Shown here: positions 1 to 7,303 of the stretch, in pieces
Position numbering within the stretch: position 1 is the stretch's first letter
Layout: every line of letters begins with the position of its first letter
Source: Gallionella sp. UBA4737
GTDB taxonomy: Bacteria > Pseudomonadota > Gammaproteobacteria > Burkholderiales > Gallionellaceae
Length of the DNA: 9,631 nt
Direction of reading: 5' to 3'
Assembly: GCA_002403995.1 (NCBI GenBank)
Contig: DHIV01000041.1
Location: forward strand, 1 to 9,631
The notes under the pieces: generated by a model
Told to the model about the DNA's origin: nothing
Databases searched by the model: none
The model's input: the letters and a program-made list of their open reading frames with translations, nothing else
Position numbers and translations under genes: made by a program

Positions 1-401
1 CCGCGGTGGGGGCTGCCGCGGCTGCGCCGAACCGGCGTGTCGTTTTCTTTGTGGGGGATGGTGCTTTTCAAATGACCTGCCAGGACCTCTCGACCATGAT
101 CCGCTACGGCCACAAACCCATCATTTTTCTTCTCAACAACGACGGCTATACCATCGAGCGCGTGATCGTTGATCGGCCCTATAACGACATCCAGCCGTGG
201 CGCTATCACAAGCTGGTGGAAGTGTTCGGCGGCGGGTTGGGCCTTGATGTTCACACTGAAGGTGAACTTGAAGATGCGCTGGATAAAGCCGCCATGGCGG
301 ACAGTCTGGTATTCATCGAAATTCACACCGGTCGGCTGGATTGTCCCGAAGCGCTACGCAGCGCGGGCCGGTCGATGGCCAAGATAAATCAACTGGTCTG
401 A
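1..401 (+). CDS. Thiamine-diphosphate-dependent 2-keto-acid decarboxylase, C-terminal part (pyruvate decarboxylase-like)
   Basis: Only the last ~133 codons are in the window; the first whole codon is at base 3, and the GTG at 6 lies inside the gene. The fragment holds the C-terminal diphosphate-binding domain: the Mg/ThDP motif begins with GDG at bases 54-62 and closes with Asn-Asn at 135-140. It is followed by GYTIE, whose Glu (156-158) matches the active-site glutamate of Zymomonas pyruvate decarboxylase. The YNDIQPW stretch and the GRLDCPEAL tail also resemble pyruvate decarboxylases more than indolepyruvate decarboxylases. The family makes aldehydes from 2-keto acids (pyruvate to acetaldehyde) in the cytoplasm without a redox partner. 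An alcohol dehydrogenase gene follows 36-39 bases downstream, which fits an ethanol-forming pair. Exact substrate cannot be set because the N-terminal and middle domains are missing; indolepyruvate or branched-chain keto-acid decarboxylase remains possible. Confidence 0.88.
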   Translation, partial: AVGAAAAAPNRRVVFFVGDGAFQMTCQDLSTMIRYGHKPIIFLLNNDGYTIERVIVDRPYNDIQPWRYHKLVEVFGGGLGLDVHTEGELEDALDKAAMADSLVFIEIHTGRLDCPEALRSAGRSMAKINQLV

Positions 402-428
402 ATCAGCTCGACTAAGCAAAAGCTCAGT

Positions 429-435
429 GAAGGAG
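429..435 (+). promoter_or_regulatory. Ribosome binding site of the alcohol dehydrogenase gene
   Basis: GAAGGAG lies just upstream of two adjacent ATG codons (438 and 441). The spacer is 5 bases to the second ATG but only 2 to the first, so 441 is the better start. It also argues against the later in-frame ATG at 480, which lies 44 bases away, although homologues often begin near that MKALVFHGP sequence. Confidence 0.7.
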
Positions 436-440
436 AAATG

Positions 441-1532
441 ATGACCAGTACTACGGGCGACAGAAAAGACATCACCACGATGAAGGCGCTTGTGTTCCAC
501 GGGCCAAATAAATTGGCGCTGGAGGACAGGCCCAGGCCAAAGCTCAAAGAGGCGACGGACGCCATCGTTCGCATCACGACTACCACCATCTGCGGAACCG
601 ATCTGCATATACTCAAAGACGATGTGCCGACCATCGGCGACGGACGCATTCTCGGCCATGAAGGCGTGGGGATAGTCGAGGAGGCCGGAACAAGCGTATT
701 GAATTATAAAAAAGGCGACAAAGTACTCATTTCCCTGATCACTTCCTGTGGCAGATGCGGCTTTTGCAAGAAAGCGATGTATTCCCATTGCAGCAATGGC
801 GGCTGGCTGCTTGGCAACAAAATCGACGGCACGCAGGCCGAATACGTCAGAATCCCGTATGCCGATACCGGGCTGTACCGTCTGCCGCCCGAAGTCGATG
901 ATGAGGCGGCGGTCATGCTCAGTTGCATTCTGCCCACCGGCCTGGAATGCGGCACGTTGAACGGGCAAGTTAAACCGGGAGACATTGTTGCGATCATTGG
1001 CGCCGGTCCGGTCGGCCTGGCTGCGCTGCTCACCGCGCAACTCTACTCGCCCGCCGAAATTATCATGATCGATCTGGACGATAACCGGCTGGAGGTTGCG
1101 CGCTCATTCGGCGCGACACAGGTCGTAAACAGCGCGGATGGCAAGGCGGCACAACGGGTCATGGAACTGACGCAGGATGCCGGAGTGGACGTGGCTATCG
1201 AAGCGGTCGGCATCGCGGCGACCTTCGACATCTGTCAGGCGATCATCGCCCCCGGCGGGCGTATTGCCAACGTGGGCGTGCATGGCAAACCGGTCGAGCT
1301 GCACCTTGAAAAACTCTGGAGTTCCAATATCACGTTGACTACGCGCCTGGTCGATGCGGCCACGACACCGATGCTGCTCAGGATGGTCGAGTCGGGACGC
1401 CTAGCCGCGAAGAAACTTGTGAGCCACCGCTTTGAACTGCCGGAAATCCTGAAAGCGTATGACACCTTTGCCAATGCAGCGAAGGAGCATGCGGTGAAAG
1501 TGGTGGTCACAATTGGTGATGGTGCCAAGTGA
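441..1532 (+). CDS. Zinc-dependent medium-chain alcohol dehydrogenase
   Basis: This 363-residue protein is a medium-chain dehydrogenase/reductase that interconverts alcohols and aldehydes or ketones with NAD(P). Likely catalytic zinc ligands are Cys51 (in CGTD), His73 (in GHEGVG) and Cys162. Four structural-zinc cysteines lie at 103, 106, 109 and 117 (CGRCGFC...HC). The Rossmann nucleotide-binding motif GAGPVG is at about 188-193, and the acidic end of the following strand (IDLDDNR, ~210-216) suggests NAD rather than NADP. Length is normal for the family. The start at 441 is chosen from the RBS spacing and adds 13 residues ahead of the usual MKALVFHGP beginning. It follows the keto-acid decarboxylase gene and overlaps the next gene by 4 bases (GTGA), so acetaldehyde reduction to ethanol is the likely role. 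Other MDR activities such as secondary alcohol, formaldehyde or polyol oxidation cannot be excluded. Confidence 0.9.
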   Translation: MTSTTGDRKDITTMKALVFHGPNKLALEDRPRPKLKEATDAIVRITTTTICGTDLHILKDDVPTIGDGRILGHEGVGIVEEAGTSVLNYKKGDKVLISLITSCGRCGFCKKAMYSHCSNGGWLLGNKIDGTQAEYVRIPYADTGLYRLPPEVDDEAAVMLSCILPTGLECGTLNGQVKPGDIVAIIGAGPVGLAALLTAQLYSPAEIIMIDLDDNRLEVARSFGATQVVNSADGKAAQRVMELTQDAGVDVAIEAVGIAATFDICQAIIAPGGRIANVGVHGKPVELHLEKLWSSNITLTTRLVDAATTPMLLRMVESGRLAAKKLVSHRFELPEILKAYDTFANAAKEHAVKVVVTIGDGAK

Positions 1533-2320
1533 AGCGCATTCAGCAAAGCGCGGTCGGGCAGATTGTTCTCTTGCGTCACGGCGAAAGCGTCTGGAACAAG
1601 GAAAATCTTTTCACCGGATGGACAGATGTCGATTTGTCCGAACACGGCAAAACAGAAGCAATCGAAGCCGGGCGTGTCCTGCAAGAGCATGGGTTTATCT
1701 TCGACATTGCGTTCACTTCCGTGCTGAAACGGGCGATATGGACGCTGTGGCTGGTGCTCGACAAGATGGATATGATGTGGATTCCCGTCCAGCGAGACTG
1801 GCGCTTGAACGAGCGGCATTATGGTGCGCTGCAGGGGCTGAACAAATCCGAGACGGTCAAGAAATTCGGTGAGGCGCAGGTCAAGTTCTGGCGGCGAAGC
1901 TATGGCACCCGTCCGCCCGCGCTCGACAAGAACGATCCGCGACATCCACGGCATGATGCGCGTTACAGTGCGCTCAGCCAGAATGAGATACCTGCAGCGG
2001 AATGTTTGAAAGATACTCTTGAACGCGTCTTGCCATGTTGGCAGGATCGGATCATGCCAGCGGTTCGTTCCGGGAAGCGCGTGTTGATCGTGGCTTATGG
2101 CAACAGCCTGCGTGCGCTGGTCAAGTATCTTGATGATGTGTCGGATGCCGATATTGTCGAGATGAACATTCCTACCGGCATCCCGCTGGTGTATGAACTG
2201 GATGAGGATATGAAACCGATCCGACACTATTATCTCGGGGATGCCGAACGAGTGCGAACGGCGATGCAAGCCAGTGCCGATCACGTTACTCTGAAACATC
2301 AGATGGAGGCGAGAGCATGA
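1529..2320 (+). CDS. gpmA: 2,3-bisphosphoglycerate-dependent phosphoglycerate mutase, with substituted catalytic histidine
   Basis: The 263-residue product matches the GpmA family along its whole length (E. coli GpmA has about 250). The family interconverts 3- and 2-phosphoglycerate in the cytoplasm. The phosphohistidine motif LLRHGESVWN is intact (Arg16, His17), as are Arg68 (LKRAI), Glu95 (NERHYGALQGLN) and the IPTGIPLVYE segment. The second catalytic histidine, normally in AHGNSLRALVKYL, is Tyr190 here (codon TAT, 2096-2098). Trp71 sits in KRAIxTLW, where E. coli has His. The GTG start overlaps the dehydrogenase stop by 4 bases and has no strong Shine-Dalgarno, so it probably depends on translational coupling. 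The stop overlaps the glgP start by 4 bases. Family assignment is secure; activity is doubtful because His190 is thought to be essential. It may be inactive, altered in function, or carry a sequence error. Confidence 0.93.
   Translation: MKRIQQSAVGQIVLLRHGESVWNKENLFTGWTDVDLSEHGKTEAIEAGRVLQEHGFIFDIAFTSVLKRAIWTLWLVLDKMDMMWIPVQRDWRLNERHYGALQGLNKSETVKKFGEAQVKFWRRSYGTRPPALDKNDPRHPRHDARYSALSQNEIPAAECLKDTLERVLPCWQDRIMPAVRSGKRVLIVAYGNSLRALVKYLDDVSDADIVEMNIPTGIPLVYELDEDMKPIRHYYLGDAERVRTAMQASADHVTLKHQMEARA
2304..2309 (+). promoter_or_regulatory. Ribosome binding site of glgP inside the mutase gene
   Basis: TGGAGG sits 7 bases before the ATG at 2317, inside the last codons of the mutase gene. Together with the ATGA overlap of stop and start, it fixes the phosphorylase start and points to coupled translation. 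Confidence 0.8.
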
Positions 2321-4854
2321 ACGAACAATCACGAATCAGTCACCCGCTCTATGGTTTGCTCCCTGCCGACGTCGAAGGATTCGATTCCCTGGTCGAGCTG
2401 GCGCTGGACATGCGCTGGTCCTGGAATCACGCCACCGACGAAGTGTGGCGGCAGCTTGATCCTGTGCTGTGGGATCTGACGCATCACCCGTGCGATGTCC
2501 TGCAGACGGTTTCCCGCGACAAGTTGCGCAGCGCGCTGGCCGATCCGGCATTTCGCAAAAAGATAGACGACCTGCTGCTCGCCAAGAAGCAGGCGGCAGA
2601 CGCGCCCGCGTGGTTCCAGCAAGCGCACCCGCAATCGCCGCTGAACTGTGTGGCGTATTTCTGCATGGAATTCATGCTGAGCGAAGCGTTGCCCATATAC
2701 TCGGGCGGGTTGGGCAATGTGGCGGGCGATCAGCTCAAGGCCGCCAGCGATCTGGGTGTGCCAGTGATAGGTGTCGGACTGCTCTACCAGCAAGGATATT
2801 TTCGCCAGATCATCGACAAGGATGGCGCGCAGCAGGCGCTGTATCCGTATAACGATCCCGGCCAATTGCCGATCACCCCTTTGCGCAAACCGAATGGGGA
2901 GTGGTTGCGGTTGCAGGTCGCGCTACCCGGCTACTCGGTCTGGCTGCGCACATGGCAGGTTCAGGTCGGTCGCGTGAAACTGTACTTGCTGGATAGCAAC
3001 GACGTGGCGAATTACCCCGCGCATCGGGGCATCACCAGCGAGCTGTACGGCGGCGGGCCGGAGTTGCGGTTGAAACAGGAGCTGGTGCTCGGCATAGGCG
3101 GGTGGCGCCTGCTTCACGAGCTAGGTCTCCAGCCGGAAGTCTGTCACCTGAATGAAGGCCATGCCGCTTTTGCCGTGCTGGAACGCGCGCGGAATTTCAT
3201 GGTGGAAACGGGGCAGTCTTTTGATGCGGCGCTGGCCGTTACCCGTGCAGGAAATTTGTTTACCACCCACACGGCGGTCGCTGCCGGATTTGACCGTTTT
3301 TCTCCGGCGCTCATCGAACAATACCTCGGCACTTACGCCGTACAAAAGCTCGGCATATCACGCCACGATTTGCTGGCGCTGGGGCGCCAGAACCCTAACG
3401 ACGCTTCGGAACCATTCAACATGGCTTATCTGGCGATACGCGGTAGCGGCGCGGTAAACGGTGTGAGTAGTCTGCACGGTCGGGTGAGCCGCCATTTGTT
3501 CGAGCCGCTCTTTCCGCACTGGCCGACTGAGGAAGTGCCTGTCGGCCACGTCACCAATGGCGTCCACATGCCAACATGGGACTCCCCAGAGGCGGACGGT
3601 CTTTGGACGGAAGCATGTGGCAAGGATCGCTGGCTGGGAGAAACGGAGACGCTGGGACAGGCCATACGCTGCGCTTCCGACGCCAGGCTCTGGCAATTCC
3701 GAACTGCCTCCAGCAAATCGTTTGTTGAATACGTCCGCGAACGATTGTCCCGGCAACTCGCCGGCTCGGGCTTGCCTCCCGAATCCGTTGACGAAGCGAA
3801 ACATCTGTTTGATCCCAACACATTGACGCTGGGTTTCGCGCGCCGTTTTGCCAGCTACAAAAGACCGAATCTGCTGCTGCATGACCCGGAACGATTGTTG
3901 CGGTTATTGACCAATCCGCAACGCCCGGTGCAACTCATCATGGCGGGCAAGGCTCACCCGGAGGATAAGGCAGGCCAGGCGTTGATCCAGCAATGGACGC
4001 AATTCATCCGGCGACCCGAAGTGCGCCCCCATGTGATCTTCCTGAGTGACTACAACATGCTGTTGAGCGAGTACCTTGTGCAAGGCGTGGATGTCTGGAT
4101 CAATACCCCCAGACGCCCGTGGGAAGCAAGTGGAACCAGCGGCATGAAAGTGCTGGTCAATGGCGGCATCAATCTGTCTGAACTGGATGGCTGGTGGGCT
4201 GAAGCCTACACACCGGAAGTGGGGTGGGCGTTGGGCGACGGCAAGGAACATGGCGACGATCCCGCATGGGATGCCAACGAAGCCGAGGCACTCTACGAAT
4301 TGCTGGAACGCGAAGTCATTCCTGAGTTCTACACGCGCGATGAACAAGGCATCCCCACTGCCTGGGTGAGCCGCATGCGGGAAAGCATGGCGCAGCTCAC
4401 GCCACGCTTTTCCGCCAACCGCACGGTGCGCGAATACACCGAACAACACTACCTTCCGGCAACCTCAGCTTATCTTGCACGCGCTGCCGACAAAGGCAAA
4501 CTCGGCGTGGACATGGTCAATTGGCGGCATGATCTGGAACAAAAATGGGGCGCGCTGCGCTTTGGCGAAGTGATGGTCGAGACGGTTGGAGAGCGACACA
4601 TATTTGAAGCTCAGGTCTATCTCGATGATCTTGATCCGGAAGCGGTGCGGATTGAACTTTACGCGGATGGTGACGCGCCGGAGCGGGTGAAAATGAAGCG
4701 CGTGCGGCAACTGGTGGGCGCAATCAACGGCTACGCTTATCGGGCGGAAGTGCCTGCAACCTGCCCAGCGACAGACTATACGGCGCGACTCATACCGCAC
4801 CACGAGGGCGTGGCGGTTCCACTCGAAGCCTCTCGAATTCTATGGCAGCGGTGA
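2317..4854 (+). CDS. glgP: Alpha-glucan phosphorylase (GT35, short DUF3417-containing type)
   Basis: This 845-residue cytoplasmic enzyme removes glucose units from glycogen or maltodextrin ends with phosphate, giving glucose-1-phosphate. The N-terminus (~10-115, with the LALDMRWSWNHATDEVW stretch) is the DUF3417 region of the bacterial/archaeal short phosphorylase class, distinct from the classical E. coli GlgP/MalP class. The catalytic part follows: YFCMEFMLSEALPIYSGGLG (~114-133), GNVAGDQLKAASDLG (133-147), NEGHAAF (279-285), NGVHMPTW (414-421), ARRFASYKR (508-516) and GKAHP (544-548). The pyridoxal-phosphate lysine is Lys611 in EASGTSGMK. The last ~100 residues form a separate domain typical of this subfamily. 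Length is normal and all key motifs are present. It overlaps the mutase gene by 4 bases, and a debranching enzyme gene lies one gene downstream, so glycogen breakdown is the natural role. Preferred chain length (glycogen or maltodextrin) cannot be told from sequence. Confidence 0.96.
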   Translation: MNEQSRISHPLYGLLPADVEGFDSLVELALDMRWSWNHATDEVWRQLDPVLWDLTHHPCDVLQTVSRDKLRSALADPAFRKKIDDLLLAKKQAADAPAWFQQAHPQSPLNCVAYFCMEFMLSEALPIYSGGLGNVAGDQLKAASDLGVPVIGVGLLYQQGYFRQIIDKDGAQQALYPYNDPGQLPITPLRKPNGEWLRLQVALPGYSVWLRTWQVQVGRVKLYLLDSNDVANYPAHRGITSELYGGGPELRLKQELVLGIGGWRLLHELGLQPEVCHLNEGHAAFAVLERARNFMVETGQSFDAALAVTRAGNLFTTHTAVAAGFDRFSPALIEQYLGTYAVQKLGISRHDLLALGRQNPNDASEPFNMAYLAIRGSGAVNGVSSLHGRVSRHLFEPLFPHWPTEEVPVGHVTNGVHMPTWDSPEADGLWTEACGKDRWLGETETLGQAIRCASDARLWQFRTASSKSFVEYVRERLSRQLAGSGLPPESVDEAKHLFDPNTLTLGFARRFASYKRPNLLLHDPERLLRLLTNPQRPVQLIMAGKAHPEDKAGQALIQQWTQFIRRPEVRPHVIFLSDYNMLLSEYLVQGVDVWINTPRRPWEASGTSGMKVLVNGGINLSELDGWWAEAYTPEVGWALGDGKEHGDDPAWDANEAEALYELLEREVIPEFYTRDEQGIPTAWVSRMRESMAQLTPRFSANRTVREYTEQHYLPATSAYLARAADKGKLGVDMVNWRHDLEQKWGALRFGEVMVETVGERHIFEAQVYLDDLDPEAVRIELYADGDAPERVKMKRVRQLVGAINGYAYRAEVPATCPATDYTARLIPHHEGVAVPLEASRILWQR

Positions 4855-4923
4855 TTCAATCTCGAGAGGTGTCCTTGAACCCGGCGGCATACCATTGGCC
4901 TATATCTCGCGAAACGATAGACA

Positions 4924-4929
4924 AGGGAG
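4924..4929 (+). promoter_or_regulatory. Ribosome binding site selecting the TTG start of norB
   Basis: AGGGAG is 7 bases before a TTG at 4937. The alternative in-frame TTG at 4895 has no purine-rich site ahead of it and would add 14 polar residues not expected in the family. Confidence 0.7.
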
Positions 4930-4936
4930 TGAACCA

Positions 4937-7303
4937 TTGAGTGCCGTTGCGCAACCGTTGACCACCGAAGACGACGACCCGCTGTCTCCATGGTGGATAC
5001 GCGCTGTACTGATTGTGATGGTGTTTGGCTTTGCCGGGCTGATCACGATCACGATGCTCGCCTACCGCAATGCCCCGCCGATTCCCGCGCAGGTGGTGGA
5101 TGCTCAGGGCGTAATGGTATTCAGCGGCGACGACGTCCGCGACGGCCAGGCGGTCTTTCTCAAGTACGGTCTGATGGACAACGGCAGTATCTGGGGGCAC
5201 GGTGCCTATCTTGGTCCGGATTTCTCGGCCGAGGCGTTGCATCGCATGGGGGAGGACACCGCCGAGGCAATCGCACAACAACACTATCAGCAGCCTTTGG
5301 CCGTGTTGACGTCGTCGCAACAGGCAGCAGTCCGCGCCGAAACGGCGGTGGCACTCAAAACCAATCGTTATGACACCGCCACCGCAATGCTGCATTTGAC
5401 CGCGCCGGAAACTGTGAGCTATCGCCAGCAGATCAGCTACTGGACCGACTACTTCCGCCATCCGTCGCGCAACGGTGGTCTAAAGGCTGACCTCATCACC
5501 GATCCGACCGAGCTGCGCCAGATCGCCGCTTTCGTCACGTGGGCGGCCTGGGCGTCGGTGGCCGTTCGTCCCGGCGAGGGCTATTCCTATACCAACAATT
5601 TTCCGTATGACCCGAGTGTCGGCAATCTACCCACGCCCGGCACGCTGCTGTGGAGCGCGCTGAGCCTGATGGTGTTGTTGGCTGGCATTGCGACGGTGCT
5701 GCTGGCATTCGGGAAGTTCGATTACCTGGGTTGGATCACACGTGGCCATCATGTGCACCCGCACCTCCTGCCGGGGCGATCCAGCCGGGGGCAGAACGCG
5801 CTGGTGAAATTCTTGGTGGTCGTGGCGTTGCTGTTGCTGGCGCAGTCATTGGTGGGCGGCGCAGTCGCTCATTACCGCGCCGACCCGGGCAGTTTCTATG
5901 GCTTCCATCTGGAGCGCATTTTCCCTAGCAACCTGATGCGCACCTGGCATTTGCAACTGGCGATCTTCTGGATCGCTACCGCCTACGTTGCCGCGGCGCT
6001 GTTCCTCGGCCGCTCGGTGCGCACCGACGAGCCACGCTGGTTCGCCGGCTGGGTGCACGTGCTGTTCGCCGCGTTCGCGGTGGTGATCGGCGGCAGTCTG
6101 CTGGGCGAGTGGCTGGGTATCTCGCAACAGCTCGGTCAGTGGTGGTTCTGGCTGGGCAACCAGGGTTGGGAGTATCTGGAACTCGGCCGGCTGTGGCAAT
6201 ACCTGCTCGTGGCAGGTTTGTTGGTGTGGTTTGCGCTGCTATGGAAATTAGTGCGGCCGAACACGCTGGCGGAGCCGGCGTCGAAGCCGATTGTAAAGAT
6301 GTTCCTGGTGGCCGCGCTGGCGATCCCGGTTTTCTATGTGCCGGCCCTGTTTATCGGCGCCAAGACCAACTACACGGTGGTCGATACGTGGCGCTTCTGG
6401 ATCATCCATTTGTGGGTAGAAGGCTTCTTCGAATTCTTCGCCACGACGGTGGTGGCACTGACGTTCTATCAACTCGGCCTGACCCGCAGCAATGTCGCGC
6501 TGCGCGTGATCTATCTCGATGCCATCCTGTACTTCTTCGGTGGCCTGATTGGCACTGGCCACCATTGGTATTTCACCGGCCAAACCAACGTCAACATGGC
6601 GCTATCGGCGCTGTTCTCGGTACTCGAGGTGGTTCCGCTAACGTTGCTTACCCTGGATGCATGGGACTTCATTCGTACCACACGCGGTGACTGCGATGTG
6701 TGCGGCAAGGCGATAGCGATACCGCACAAGTGGACGTTCTATTTCCTGATGGCGGTGGGCTTCTGGAACTTCGTGGGGGCCGGTATTTTCGGTTTTCTGA
6801 TCAACCTGCCGATCGTCAGCTACTACGAGGTTGGCACCCTACTGACACCGAACCATGGCCACGCCGCGCTAATGGGCGTCTTCGGCATGCTGGCGATCGC
6901 GCTGATGGTGTTCGTACTGCGCCAGACCAGCGATGATGCGCACTGGGTGGGCATCGAGAAATACGTCAAGGTCGCCTTCTGGGGCACCAACATCGGCCTG
7001 GCGCTGATGGTGACGATGAGTTTGTTTCCCGGCGGAGTGCTGCAAGTCTGGGACGTGGTTCAGCACGGGTACTGGCACGCGCGCAGCCTTGACTACATCG
7101 GGAGCGAGCGGTCGCGCCTGATCGAATGGCTGCGACTGCCTGGCGACCTGGTATTCATCCTGTTCGGCGCCGTGCCATTGGTGATCGCATCGATCAAAGG
7201 CTATCTCGGCGTGCGCGCTGCGGATCGGAGAGAGTGTGAATTTCGATATACTGATGATGGCGGCATGACCGGCCAGCTACGGCAAGAGCATGAAGACAAC
7301 TGA
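4937..7303 (+). CDS. norB: Quinol-dependent nitric oxide reductase (qNOR)
   Basis: The 788-residue inner-membrane protein (numbered from the TTG at 4937) belongs to the heme-copper oxidase superfamily and reduces two NO to N2O with electrons from the quinol pool. A first membrane helix (~19-43) is followed by a soluble periplasmic domain (~45-235) that resembles the NorC part but lacks any CxxCH heme-c motif, which marks qNOR rather than cytochrome c-dependent NOR. The rest is a polytopic NorB-like core. Putative heme b ligand His338 lies in MRTWHLQLAIFW. HLWVEGFFEFF supplies FeB ligand His491 and the conserved Glu495 and Glu499. The HH pair 542-543 is in GTGHHWYFTG, and His640/His642 in NHGHAALMGVFG are heme ligand candidates. 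A CDVCG loop at 586-590 is noted separately. It follows glgP by 82 bases and overlaps the debranching gene by 14. Its position among glycogen genes is unusual. No FNR/NNR-type operator was recognisable upstream. Confidence 0.95.
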   Translation: MSAVAQPLTTEDDDPLSPWWIRAVLIVMVFGFAGLITITMLAYRNAPPIPAQVVDAQGVMVFSGDDVRDGQAVFLKYGLMDNGSIWGHGAYLGPDFSAEALHRMGEDTAEAIAQQHYQQPLAVLTSSQQAAVRAETAVALKTNRYDTATAMLHLTAPETVSYRQQISYWTDYFRHPSRNGGLKADLITDPTELRQIAAFVTWAAWASVAVRPGEGYSYTNNFPYDPSVGNLPTPGTLLWSALSLMVLLAGIATVLLAFGKFDYLGWITRGHHVHPHLLPGRSSRGQNALVKFLVVVALLLLAQSLVGGAVAHYRADPGSFYGFHLERIFPSNLMRTWHLQLAIFWIATAYVAAALFLGRSVRTDEPRWFAGWVHVLFAAFAVVIGGSLLGEWLGISQQLGQWWFWLGNQGWEYLELGRLWQYLLVAGLLVWFALLWKLVRPNTLAEPASKPIVKMFLVAALAIPVFYVPALFIGAKTNYTVVDTWRFWIIHLWVEGFFEFFATTVVALTFYQLGLTRSNVALRVIYLDAILYFFGGLIGTGHHWYFTGQTNVNMALSALFSVLEVVPLTLLTLDAWDFIRTTRGDCDVCGKAIAIPHKWTFYFLMAVGFWNFVGAGIFGFLINLPIVSYYEVGTLLTPNHGHAALMGVFGMLAIALMVFVLRQTSDDAHWVGIEKYVKVAFWGTNIGLALMVTMSLFPGGVLQVWDVVQHGYWHARSLDYIGSERSRLIEWLRLPGDLVFILFGAVPLVIASIKGYLGVRAADRRECEFRYTDDGGMTGQLRQEHEDN

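Noticed and set aside
402..440. Possible promoter or terminator between the keto-acid decarboxylase and alcohol dehydrogenase genes.
   Set aside because: The 36-39 base gap holds only the ribosome binding site; no hairpin with T-run or -35/-10 pair was seen.
1235..2332. Long 365-codon open frame on the minus strand across the dehydrogenase and mutase genes, and other long minus-strand frames such as 354-1040.
   Set aside because: They lie antisense to clearly conserved genes, show no recognisable domains and have the composition expected of codon-bias shadows.
4829..4869. Perfect 8-base inverted repeat (CCTCTCGA at 4829-4836, TCGAGAGG at 4862-4869) around the glgP stop codon, with a 25-base loop.
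   Set aside because: It is not followed by a T-run, so it is not an intrinsic terminator. Arms this short with a long loop are expected several times by chance in 10 kb. It could be a weak mRNA hairpin before norB, but the sequence does not support more.
4855..4936. Search for an FNR/NNR/Dnr-type box (TTGAT-N4-ATCAA) or a NorR/NsrR site upstream of norB.
   Set aside because: Only a TTGAA half-site without its partner is present; no convincing operator or sigma-70 promoter was seen.
4937..7303. Possible nitric oxide dismutase (NOD) rather than NO reductase.
   Set aside because: NOD-type proteins carry changes in the FeB ligands and quinol/proton residues. Here the HLWVEG motif, the HH pair and the conserved glutamates are all intact, which fits an ordinary qNOR.
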